20,027 nucleotides of DNA from Acidobacteriota bacterium. Its GTDB lineage: Bacteria; Acidobacteriota; Blastocatellia; Pyrinomonadales; Pyrinomonadaceae. A model generated the notes under the pieces. It made no database searches. It was not told the origin of the DNA and saw only the letters and a program-made list of their open reading frames with translations. The stretch lies in contig JADYZI010000360.1 in NCBI GenBank assembly GCA_020853255.1, forward strand, positions 1 to 20,027. Reading direction: 5' to 3'. How positions within the stretch are numbered: position 1 is the stretch's first letter; each line of letters starts with the position of its first letter. The translations under genes and the position numbers were made by a program. Below, in pieces: positions 12,652 to 20,027 of this stretch.

Positions 12652-14613
12652 TCATTTCTTCTTCACCACCGATATCGTAACAGACGACGGATACTGCTTC
12701 GAGTGATGCACGGCGTTGTTGGCGACGATGCCGTTTGTTTCATCCCAATTATTTCCGCCGGTGTTCATGTTGCGGTCAAAGCGTGGGAAATTGCTTGACG
12801 ATATTTCGATCCGCAGGCGGTGGCCGGGGGCGAAGTAGTTGCTTGTCGTCATCGGCTGGAATTTGAATTTATAGACCTTGTTCGGCTCCATCCACACGAG
12901 CGATTTGTCGTAGCCGTCGCGGTAACGCATCCGTTGGATGGTTTCATCGAGGTTCCACGCCTTTCCATTCTCGTCCACGTCGATAAGTTTTACGGTAAAG
13001 TCAGTGTCCTTAGCGCTTGATGAAACAAAGAGCGTAACATCGATCGGACCGCTAAGCTCGAAGCCTTCCTTCAAAACGTCCGTCGTGTAAACCAAAATAT
13101 CGTTTCGTTCTTCCATCTTGGACTGATCGAACGCACCGCCCTGAACGGCGTTGCCGGTGCAGCAAACATTGCCGCCGTAAGACGGAACAGGGTCCATCGG
13201 GTCGTAAGTAAATCGGTCGGGTGCGTCGGTTGCGGGCGAGACGGATGTCAACGCACCGTCACCTTTCAGACTGTTCGCCTTGCCGCCGCTTGAGAGATAG
13301 AAGGTCATCGGCTCGGCACCGGCGGGCGGCCATTGATCAGCGGCCTGCCATTTGTTGCTGCCCATCGTAAAATAGCGCACCTTTGGCCATGCCTTGATGT
13401 CGTTGCCTTCGCTGTGGCCCTTCAGGAAATAATCGAACCAGCCGTAGGTCAACTCGCTGTAATTCAGCCTTGCGTCGCCAACGCTGCGTTCGCCGACGAC
13501 CGTGTTCTCAGTCGCCCGCGTGTATGAGCAATGCAGCGTCGGAGCGATAACGGCGTATTGCTGGTCGGCGATATCGGGCCTCGCTGTTTTGCGGACATGA
13601 TTGTAAAGCGCAAGGTTCGGCCCGACAGAAACGTCGTACCACGACATGAACCAGAAGCCCGGAATATTGATCTTCATGTTGTCGTGGAATAGGCCGCCTT
13701 TGTACCACGCCGGATCGTTCGGCGTTCGTTTGATCATTGCTCCGCCGGTGGCGACCGGCATTTCGTCGGCAAAGATACCGTGCGGGCCGTCAACAGCTTT
13801 GATGATGTCTTTGACAGGCAAATGCCGCAGGGCCTTTGACCAATCGACGCGAGGCGATTGTTCGGCGAGATCAAAGGATTTTGAAACACGGATCAGATCT
13901 TCCTGCGAGGTGTTGCCCGGAAACGTCGGGCGAATCTGGTTCTGTTCACCGGACAGCCATGCGATAAACAGCATTTGCACCGCACCGCCGCGGTACCAGT
14001 TTCCCTGCTCAAAGTACGGCGCGACACGGCCAACGCCGGCGCCAAACCCTTGCGCGATCATCGCCGTATAGCCGGGCACGTTCTGGGCCGCGACTGCCAT
14101 TTGCCACTCGGCGGTTGACGAACAGCCGATCGTGCCAAGTTTGCCGTTCGACCACGGCTTCGTCGTGATGTACTTGATCGCATCTTCGCCATCGGTCAGC
14201 GGCGGCCCGAGAATGTCGTAATTTCCTTCGGAGAAAAAATGCCCGCGTTCGTTCATTATCACGTAAGCATAGCCGCGTTTGATGGCGTCAAGCACCGTCG
14301 TCATATCGCGCGGTGCGCCGAGCCGAACGTCCCACCAGTTAAAGTTATACGGCGTCCGCGAAAAGATCGTCGGGTATTTTGCGTTGCTTTCCTTTGGCCG
14401 ATAGATATCGGCCTGCATCCGCTTGCCGTCGCGCATTGTCACCATGACCTTGCGTTCAACAACCGCAAGCGACTGCAGCTCAGCCTCGATGGCGTTTCGC
14501 CGAGCAATTGTCTCGAGATTTGCCGCCGTCTGCGGCTGGGCTATCAATTGCTGAATCGAAAAAAGTAATAGAAATGCCAACAGGCCAAGAATTCGCAAAT
14601 TGCTTTTCTTCAT
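12652..14613 (-). CDS. Exported CocE/NonD-family hydrolase (X-Pro dipeptidyl-peptidase S15 type)
   Basis: A 653-residue serine hydrolase. Residues 1-25 look like a signal peptide ending in LIAQ. The alpha/beta-hydrolase domain opens with [18 protein letters not shown] and contains the nucleophile elbow [12 protein letters not shown] (Ser165 in GxSxx). A downstream PTLHCSYT may supply the catalytic His. The C-terminal beta-sandwich runs from about 500, with [29 protein letters not shown] and [25 protein letters not shown]. This architecture is typical of CocE/NonD acylases and esterases; the substrate, peptide or ester, cannot be read from sequence. It is convergent with the operon to its left and divergent from the Asp-box gene. 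Confidence 0.9.
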   Translation of the reverse strand: MKKSNLRILGLLAFLLLFSIQQLIAQPQTAANLETIARRNAIEAELQSLAVVERKVMVTMRDGKRMQADIYRPKESNAKYPTIFSRTPYNFNWWDVRLGAPRDMTTVLDAIKRGYAYVIMNERGHFFSEGNYDILGPPLTDGEDAIKYITTKPWSNGKLGTIGCSSTAEWQMAVAAQNVPGYTAMIAQGFGAGVGRVAPYFEQGNWYRGGAVQMLFIAWLSGEQNQIRPTFPGNTSQEDLIRVSKSFDLAEQSPRVDWSKALRHLPVKDIIKAVDGPHGIFADEMPVATGGAMIKRTPNDPAWYKGGLFHDNMKINIPGFWFMSWYDVSVGPNLALYNHVRKTARPDIADQQYAVIAPTLHCSYTRATENTVVGERSVGDARLNYSELTYGWFDYFLKGHSEGNDIKAWPKVRYFTMGSNKWQAADQWPPAGAEPMTFYLSSGGKANSLKGDGALTSVSPATDAPDRFTYDPMDPVPSYGGNVCCTGNAVQGGAFDQSKMEERNDILVYTTDVLKEGFELSGPIDVTLFVSSSAKDTDFTVKLIDVDENGKAWNLDETIQRMRYRDGYDKSLVWMEPNKVYKFKFQPMTTSNYFAPGHRLRIEISSSNFPRFDRNMNTGGNNWDETNGIVANNAVHHSKQYPSSVTISVVKKK

Positions 14614-14925
14614 ATCGGTTGCTCCGTGATATCTGGTAAAGGCGGACGAGGACTATATTCGAAACTGATTTTAACGCCGGTTAGGATTGTTTCCAAGTTC
14701 GCATTTGAACGGCATATCACAACGCCGCCGGCCACAAAGCAGCGAAACTCGCGCTTGGCCCACCTGATCCGGCGGCCGGTCTTCACAAATCTTTACATTT
14801 GAAACTGCCTCCAGGGTTGCTCAATTTTGAAAACTACCCTAAATTGTTAGCGAATTCACTGACAATCCATTAACTACGGATACCGAATCCAAACATCGAT
14901 CAGTACGTGTGAGGTCCAATCTAAC
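14614..14925. other. Divergent intergenic region, no gene seen
   Basis: A 312-bp gap between the leftward hydrolase and the rightward Asp-box gene; it should contain both promoters. I find no convincing promoter or operator and no coding sequence. An 8-bp inverted repeat (GCCGCCGG at 14724, CCGGCGGC at 14769) is spaced by 37 bp and may be chance. GAGGT at 14911-14915 could serve as a weak ribosome-binding site for the ATG at 14926. Confidence 0.5.
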
Positions 14926-17900
14926 ATGATGTCACCATTCACTAAATTCGCGTGCGCGGCTTTGTTCGCGCTTCTGTTTGCCACCACCGGCAATTTGGCC
15001 CAGAACAAGCCCGAACCCGCCAAATCACCGCGACCCGGGCGAAAAACAGCCGCCACGCCGGAACCGGCTGCCACACCGACACCGCGGGAAGACTCCTCAA
15101 TTGAATCGGCAATTTCAAGCCTTCGTTTCCGCGAGATCGGGCCGGCGACTATGGGCGGCCGCATCAATGATATCGAGGTCGATCCTTCTGATTCGCGCAT
15201 CATCTATGCGGCGACCGCGGCAAGCGGTATTACCAAATCGGTGAACGGCGGAACGTCCTGGACAATGATCTTTGACAAAGAGGCGGTCAACAGCATCGGC
15301 GATATTGCGATCTCGCCGACCAACCCTTCGATAATTTGGGCCGGAACAGGCGAGTCAAATAACCGCCAAAGCTCATCGTGGGGAAATGGAATTTATAAAT
15401 CGCTCGACGGCGGAAAGACATGGAAGCACATGGGCCTCGATAAAACCATGGCCATTGCCCGTGTCATCGTGCATCCGCGAGATCCGAACATCGTTTATGT
15501 TGCGGCAACCGGAAATCTTTGGGCAGCGTCGCCGGAACGCGGAGTTTATAGAACGACCGACGGCGGAAAGACGTGGCAGCAGGTGCTGAAAGTCAATGAC
15601 GACACTGGAGCCACCGAGATCGCGATCGACCCCGTAAGCCCGAATATTCTGTACGCGGCAATGTACCAGCGGCGTCGGACGGTTTTCGGTTTTAACGGCA
15701 GCGGCGAACACAGTGCGTTATATAAATCGAATGATGGCGGCGATACCTGGACGAAGGTCACAAAGGGAATGCCCTATGATACGGAGAATGCTCCGACGCC
15801 GCGCCCCGAAGGGCTGCTCGAGACCGGCCGTATCGCGATAGCCGTATATCCAAAGGATCCCGATATTGTTTACGTCTCTGTCGAACATGCGAACGGCGGT
15901 ATTTTCCGTTCGAACGACAAGGGCGAAACATGGACGAGAATGTCCGAGATAAACGCCGTTCCGCGTCCAATGTATTTTTCGCAAATACGCATCGACCCGA
16001 ACAACGATCAGCGTTTGTGGCAGGCCGGCGTGACAATGCAGTATTCCGAGGACGGCGGCAAAACCTGGTCCGGCAATTTTTCGCGTGCTCCGCATGCGGA
16101 CACTCACGGCCTTTGGATAGATCCGAAAGATTCTAACCATATTATTCAGGGCAATGACGGCGGCATCAACATCACATATGACCGAGGCCGCACGTGGGAA
16201 TATTCAGACACTGTCCCGCTCGGACAATTTTATGAGGTAGGCTTCAACAATGCGATGCCGTACCTGATCTGCGGCGGTTTGCAGGATAACAACACATGGT
16301 GCGGGCCAAGCATGTCGATGAACCCGCGCGGCATAACCAGCGCGGAGTGGTACGCGATCGGCGGCGGCGACGGCTTTTATGCCGAACCCGACCCAAATGA
16401 TTCGAACACGGTTTATGCTGAATCACAGGACGGCAACCTTCTGCGGCGAAATGTCCAGACCGGCGAGAGCAAGAGTATCAGGCCGCGGGAAGAAGAGGGC
16501 GAGGACCGGTATCGGTTCCAGTGGAACTCGCCGATCCTGATATCATCGTTCGATTCGAACACGGTCTATTATCCCGGCAATTTTGTTTTCAAATCGACAA
16601 ATCGAGGTGATGCCTGGAAAAAGATCAGCCCCGACCTGACGACAGGTGTCGATAGGAACAAACTCGAAATAATGGGCAAGGTGCCGGACAAGAACACACG
16701 TTCGCGGCACGACGGTGTTCAGAATTATCCGACGATCACGACAATAGCCGAATCGCCTCTGGACAAAAATGTGCTTTGGGCTGGGACGGACGATGGCAAT
16801 CTTCAGGTGACGCGAGACGGCCAAACGTGGAAGAACGTGATCGACAAGGTTTCGGGTGTTCCCAAAGGGACGTACGTTAGCCGCGTGATCGCTTCGCGGT
16901 CGGCTCCGGGCACGGCCTATGTAACATTTGACGGACACCGCAACGCGGACTTTAAGGTCTATATCTATTCGACGAACGATTTTGGCGAAACGTGGAAGAA
17001 TATAACGGCGAACATGCCGCAAAACACGGGTGTCGCGAACGTTGTCCGCGAGCATCCGCGTAATCCGAACCTGTTGTTCGTCGGTACGGAATTTGGCCTT
17101 TTCGCTTCGTTCAACAAAGGCGAAAGCTGGACGCAGATCAAACTGAACCTGCCGACCGTTCCGGTTGATGACATTAAAATACATCCGCGCGAGAACGATC
17201 TTATATTGGGAACACATGGACGCTCGATCTGGGTGCTCGACGATATGACACCGATCGAGCAGATGGCACAGCAAGTTACAGACAGCGCAGTTTATCTGTT
17301 CCAGCCGCGGCAGTCTGTTATCTGGCGGCTTTGGAACAACCGGCCGCTTACATCGGACAAAGTGTTTTATGGACAGAACCCGCCAAACGGGGCGATCATC
17401 CAGTTTTACCTAAAGGACGCGCTGGCCGCCCGCGACAATGTGACGCTGACGTTTCAGGACTCGGCGGGCCAAACTCTTAGAACCGTCAATTGTACCGGGC
17501 CGAGGCCGGCAGCAACTCCCGGAGCTTCGGGCGGACAAGGCGGTCCCGGCGGCGGCGGCGGAGGCTTTGGCGGGTTCGGCGGAGGCGGCCAGCAGTGCGT
17601 TGCCAATAAAGGCCTTAATCGCTTTATCTGGGATATGCGTTGGAGGCCCGCCGGGCCGCAGGCTCCGCCCGCTGGCGGCGGTGGCGGTGGCGGTGGTGGC
17701 GGCGGATTTGGCGGAGGAAATCAAGGTTTCCGCGTCGATCCCGGCGACTATACCGTAAAGATCAAACACGGCAATACGGAAATATCGAAAACCTTTAAGG
17801 TTATTGACGATCCGAGGATCGTGTTTTCAGCCGAAGATCGAGCGAAGAAAAAAGCTGCACTTATCAAGTTCCAGCCGGTCGTAACGCAGGCTCAAACGGC

Positions 17901-18384
17901 ACAGTCTCAGATCGTAAGCCTTCGGACAAATCTGAACAACGCGATCGAAGCCTGGAAACGGCCCGGTGCACCGCGTGTTCCGGAGAACATCAGAAAAGCC
18001 GCCGAAGACATGTTGAAAAAGGTTGATGCCGCCTATGTGAACTGGGGAACGCCTCCTTCGCTCGTAAGCAACATCAGCCAGGCAGGCCCGCCGGTCGTCG
18101 AATTGCCGACGCCGCTGAATCAGCGTGCAGGCCAGGTGCTCGGGGCGATCGAAAGTGCTTCGACAGCGCCAACGGAATGGGAACTCGCACAGATCGAGAT
18201 ACTTTCTGCCAAGATCCCGCCGGCTGCTGAAGAGGTGAAGAACCTGATCAGCGTCGATCTTGCCAAGCTGAACAATATGATGCTTGAGGCAAAGATCCCA
18301 TACATTCAACCGCCTTCGGCCGCCCCAGGAGGTGGGCCGGGACGACCGCCGGGCGATGTTGATGATGAAGAAGACGATCATTGA
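14926..18384 (+). CDS. Exported Asp-box (BNR/VPS10-like) repeat protein with Gly-rich linkers
   Basis: An 1152-residue protein. Residues 1-26 form a signal peptide (ending TTGNLAQ), followed by a Pro/Ala/Lys-rich linker. From about 60 to 740 it is a beta-propeller-type region with at least eleven Asp-box motifs of the SxDGGxTW kind, e.g. SLDGGKTW, TTDGGKTW, SNDGGDTW, SEDGGKTW and SFNKGESW. It ends with GTHGRSIWVLDDM. Two glycine tracts follow (about 870-890 and 917-930) within an immunoglobulin-like region. A helical C-terminus (about 975-1150) ends in DVDDEEDDH. Such VPS10/sortilin-like proteins are often annotated as glycosyl hydrolases, but no catalytic site is evident here and the role is unknown. 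A strong terminator follows. Confidence 0.88.
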   Translation: MMSPFTKFACAALFALLFATTGNLAQNKPEPAKSPRPGRKTAATPEPAATPTPREDSSIESAISSLRFREIGPATMGGRINDIEVDPSDSRIIYAATAASGITKSVNGGTSWTMIFDKEAVNSIGDIAISPTNPSIIWAGTGESNNRQSSSWGNGIYKSLDGGKTWKHMGLDKTMAIARVIVHPRDPNIVYVAATGNLWAASPERGVYRTTDGGKTWQQVLKVNDDTGATEIAIDPVSPNILYAAMYQRRRTVFGFNGSGEHSALYKSNDGGDTWTKVTKGMPYDTENAPTPRPEGLLETGRIAIAVYPKDPDIVYVSVEHANGGIFRSNDKGETWTRMSEINAVPRPMYFSQIRIDPNNDQRLWQAGVTMQYSEDGGKTWSGNFSRAPHADTHGLWIDPKDSNHIIQGNDGGINITYDRGRTWEYSDTVPLGQFYEVGFNNAMPYLICGGLQDNNTWCGPSMSMNPRGITSAEWYAIGGGDGFYAEPDPNDSNTVYAESQDGNLLRRNVQTGESKSIRPREEEGEDRYRFQWNSPILISSFDSNTVYYPGNFVFKSTNRGDAWKKISPDLTTGVDRNKLEIMGKVPDKNTRSRHDGVQNYPTITTIAESPLDKNVLWAGTDDGNLQVTRDGQTWKNVIDKVSGVPKGTYVSRVIASRSAPGTAYVTFDGHRNADFKVYIYSTNDFGETWKNITANMPQNTGVANVVREHPRNPNLLFVGTEFGLFASFNKGESWTQIKLNLPTVPVDDIKIHPRENDLILGTHGRSIWVLDDMTPIEQMAQQVTDSAVYLFQPRQSVIWRLWNNRPLTSDKVFYGQNPPNGAIIQFYLKDALAARDNVTLTFQDSAGQTLRTVNCTGPRPAATPGASGGQGGPGGGGGGFGGFGGGGQQCVANKGLNRFIWDMRWRPAGPQAPPAGGGGGGGGGGGFGGGNQGFRVDPGDYTVKIKHGNTEISKTFKVIDDPRIVFSAEDRAKKKAALIKFQPVVTQAQTAQSQIVSLRTNLNNAIEAWKRPGAPRVPENIRKAAEDMLKKVDAAYVNWGTPPSLVSNISQAGPPVVELPTPLNQRAGQVLGAIESASTAPTEWELAQIEILSAKIPPAAEEVKNLISVDLAKLNNMMLEAKIPYIQPPSAAPGGGPGRPPGDVDDEEDDH

Positions 18385-18413
18385 CACCAACCGGTAATTT
18401 GAGATGAACTCTT

Positions 18414-18447
18414 GGGGCCGTTCGACGAGCGGCCCCGATCTGTTTTT
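18414..18447 (+). terminator. Rho-independent terminator
   Basis: GGGGCCG at 18414-18420 pairs with CGGCCCC at 18430-18436, extendable by TCG/CGA pairing, and is followed by TTTTT at 18443-18447. It closes the Asp-box gene 30 bp after its stop, which implies that the ACMS decarboxylase at 18493 has its own promoter. Confidence 0.72.
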
Positions 18448-18492
18448 GAGCGTCGAATGCGATTTCCGGGCCAGTTCGGCTAAAATGAATCA

Positions 18493-19503
18493 ATGCTAAA
18501 GATCGACGTTCACACCCATATTCTTCCAAAGGATATTCCAAAATGGAAAGACAAGTTTGGCTACGGCGGATTTATCCAGCTTGAACACAACGGCCCCGGC
18601 TGTGCCCGGATGCTGAAGGACGACGGGCATTTTTTTCGCGAGATCGAGGACAATTGCTGGAGCACGCAAAAAAGGATCGAGGAATGTGACGGCTTCGGCG
18701 TAAATGCCCAGGTGCTATCGACGGTGCCGGTAATGTTCAGCTACTGGGCGAAACCGGACGACGGAGCGGCGATCGCACGATTTCTGAATGAGAACATCAC
18801 CGAATCTGTCAGTGAATTCCCGACACGATTTGTGGGTCTTGGAACGCTCCCGATGCAGGACACGCTTCTCGCGATCAAGGAACTCGAACACTGTAAACAG
18901 ATCGGCATGGCGGGCGTGCAAATCGGCACTAACGTCAATCAACTAAATCTTGGCGAGCCGCAGTTTTTTGATCTTTTCAAAGCGTGCGAAGAGCTCGGCA
19001 TGGCGGTCTTTGTCCACCCATGGGAGATGATGGGCCAGACTGATATGCAGAAATACTGGCTGCCGTGGCTGGTCGGAATGCCGGCGGAAACTTCGCGCGC
19101 GATCTGCTCGCTGATATTCTCGGGCACGCTTGAAAGATGTCCGGGCCTTCGCATCTGCTTCGCACACGGCGGCGGCTCCTTTCCGGCAACATTGGGACGC
19201 ATCGACCACGGATTCAACGTCCGCCCCGACCTGTGCGCCGTTGATAACCCGCACAGTCCGCGAAAGTACCTGAGCAAAATGTATTTCGATTCGCTGGTAC
19301 ACGAACCGGCAAAGCTCGATTTTCTGATAAAGCTCGTCGGCGCCGATCAGGTCATGCTCGGCAGCGATTATCCTTTTCCGCTCGGCGAACTCGAACCCGG
19401 AAGCCTTATCGGATCAATGGAATACGATGATTCGATAAAAGAAATGCTGTTCAACGGCTCGGCGCTAAACTGGCTTGATCTGGATAGGGCCCGTCTTCAA
19501 TAG
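18493..19503 (+). CDS. 2-amino-3-carboxymuconate 6-semialdehyde decarboxylase (ACMSD)
   Basis: A 336-residue zinc amidohydrolase-superfamily decarboxylase. It converts ACMS to 2-aminomuconic semialdehyde, keeping carbon in catabolism instead of letting ACMS cyclise to quinolinate. Metal ligands are His7 and His9 (VHTHILPKDIPKW), His175 (FVHPWEMMG) and Asp292 (LGSDYPFPLGE); catalytic His225 lies in FAHGGGSFP. Length and spacing match the studied Pseudomonas enzyme (about 334 residues). The HGGGSFPATLGRIDHGF and HEPAKLDFL stretches are diagnostic of ACMSD within the superfamily. It lies after a terminator and 208 bp before kynureninase on the same strand. Confidence 0.95.
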   Translation: MLKIDVHTHILPKDIPKWKDKFGYGGFIQLEHNGPGCARMLKDDGHFFREIEDNCWSTQKRIEECDGFGVNAQVLSTVPVMFSYWAKPDDGAAIARFLNENITESVSEFPTRFVGLGTLPMQDTLLAIKELEHCKQIGMAGVQIGTNVNQLNLGEPQFFDLFKACEELGMAVFVHPWEMMGQTDMQKYWLPWLVGMPAETSRAICSLIFSGTLERCPGLRICFAHGGGSFPATLGRIDHGFNVRPDLCAVDNPHSPRKYLSKMYFDSLVHEPAKLDFLIKLVGADQVMLGSDYPFPLGELEPGSLIGSMEYDDSIKEMLFNGSALNWLDLDRARLQ

Positions 19504-19711
19504 CGTGATAACCCTGTAGTAGCCGTTGGAGCGGCGGGCCGAGGTTAGAAGTCAAAAAGAAAACCTGGAAACTTCTGTCGGAACACTGCGTACAGATAGC
19601 TGGACAGCAACTCACGGCTCGGCCGCCAAATTGGGAATTAGACCAGATGCACTTGATCACACGCGGCCCTTACTCTGACAATTACGTCAATTTTGAAGAT
19701 AGAATTTGCCC
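19504..19711 (+). other. Intergenic region before kynureninase
   Basis: A 208-bp stretch with no gene. A possible promoter is CTGACA (19675-19680) with TAGAAT (19700-19705), but the 19-bp spacer is long. TGAC-N6-GTCA at 19676-19689 is a small inverted repeat over the same place. Both are weak. Confidence 0.35.
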
Positions 19712-20027
19712 ATGACCCTTAACGATACAGAACTGTTTGAGACATCCGCCGAATTCGCGGCATTGCTTGATACCGGCGACGCTCTTCGGCCGTACCGCAA
19801 GCGGTTTCACATTCCGCTGGATGAGGCGGGCCGCGAGGTTGTGTATTTCACCGGCAACTCACTCGGACTACAGCCGAAGACAGCTCGCGGGTACATCGAA
19901 CAGGAGCTTGATGATTGGGCCCGCCTCGGCGTCGAGGGCCACCTGCATGCAAAGCATCCGTGGCTTCCCTACCATGAGTTCGTGACCGAGCCGATGGCAC
20001 GCGTGGTCGGTGCATTGCCTATCGAAA
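19712..20027 (+). CDS. kynU: Kynureninase, N-terminal part (runs off the window)
   Basis: From the ATG at 19712 the frame is open to the right edge (105 codons). The translation begins MTLNDTELFETSAEFAALLD and contains FTGNSLGLQPKTARGYIEQE and DDWARLGVEGH, then HPWLPYHEF. The family hallmarks are the GNSLG substrate/PLP-proximal motif and the W-x-GVEGH stretch. Kynureninase is a PLP enzyme that splits kynurenine or 3-hydroxykynurenine into (3-hydroxy)anthranilate and alanine. The PLP-binding Lys lies beyond the window. With ACMSD upstream and the dioxygenase in the window, the 3-hydroxy branch is the likely substrate route. Confidence 0.93.
   Translation, partial: MTLNDTELFETSAEFAALLDTGDALRPYRKRFHIPLDEAGREVVYFTGNSLGLQPKTARGYIEQELDDWARLGVEGHLHAKHPWLPYHEFVTEPMARVVGALPIE

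Noticed and set aside
14724..14776. 8-bp inverted repeat GCCGCCGG...CCGGCGGC in the divergent region
   Set aside because: Short, GC-only and spaced by 37 bp; not enough to call an operator.
16543..17274. A - strand ORF of 243 codons inside the Asp-box gene
   Set aside because: Arg/Val-rich shadow frame; the + strand carries clear Asp-box repeats throughout.
18485..18499. A four-codon ORF (ATG to TAA) overlapping the ACMSD start, as a possible upstream regulatory ORF
   Set aside because: Too short to distinguish from chance, with no hairpin or attenuator-like structure around it.

Overview
The window reads as chromosomal DNA of a free-living, peptide- and amino-acid-degrading heterotroph. 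My best guess is Acidobacteriota, class Blastocatellia (Pyrinomonadaceae-like). The guess rests on mid-50s GC, weak or absent Shine-Dalgarno sites at many genes, a large exported Asp-box (BNR) protein with glycine-rich linkers, an exported CocE/NonD hydrolase, and many short palindromic repeats together with a RAYT transposase. It comes from gene style, not from any database search.

The metabolic theme is the lower kynurenine route of tryptophan breakdown. Five genes, all on the + strand, cover five consecutive steps: kynureninase (19712 to the right edge, partial), 3-hydroxyanthranilate 3,4-dioxygenase (11156-11677), ACMS decarboxylase (18493-19503), 2-aminomuconic semialdehyde dehydrogenase (2631-4157) and a RidA-type 2-aminomuconate deaminase (7593-8009). 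Together they would take 3-hydroxykynurenine to 4-oxalocrotonate. They are spread over about 17 kb and separated by unrelated genes. The upstream steps (tryptophan dioxygenase, formamidase, kynurenine monooxygenase) are not in the window and may follow kynU beyond the right edge.

Layout. Positions 1-2403 (- strand) hold a tightly packed three-gene unit: a zinc-ribbon/DUF4190-like membrane protein, a zinc-ribbon M48-like protein whose HExxH motif reads RExxH, and a partial protein with seven DxDGDGxxD calcium-binding repeats. From 2631 on the + strand come the semialdehyde dehydrogenase, which carries a palindromic element in frame, and a RAYT transposase bracketed by two long inverted-repeat blocks (4168-5063). 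These are followed by an exported peptidase T, a peptidoglycan-binding zincin, the deaminase, a YahK-like alcohol dehydrogenase, an exported CBM9-like protein and a DUF1697 protein. A compact string follows: MazE-like and MazF-like genes, the dioxygenase, a minimal nucleotidyltransferase and a small ORF. A second palindromic repeat cluster (12336-12610) separates these from the convergent - strand CocE/NonD hydrolase. The right part holds the 1152-aa Asp-box protein, a good intrinsic terminator, the ACMS decarboxylase and the start of kynureninase.

The items most worth a second look are the in-frame palindromic insertion in the dehydrogenase (3696-3790), the RAYT with its composite repeat blocks, and the toxin-antitoxin/dioxygenase/nucleotidyltransferase string with 4-7 bp gaps or overlaps.
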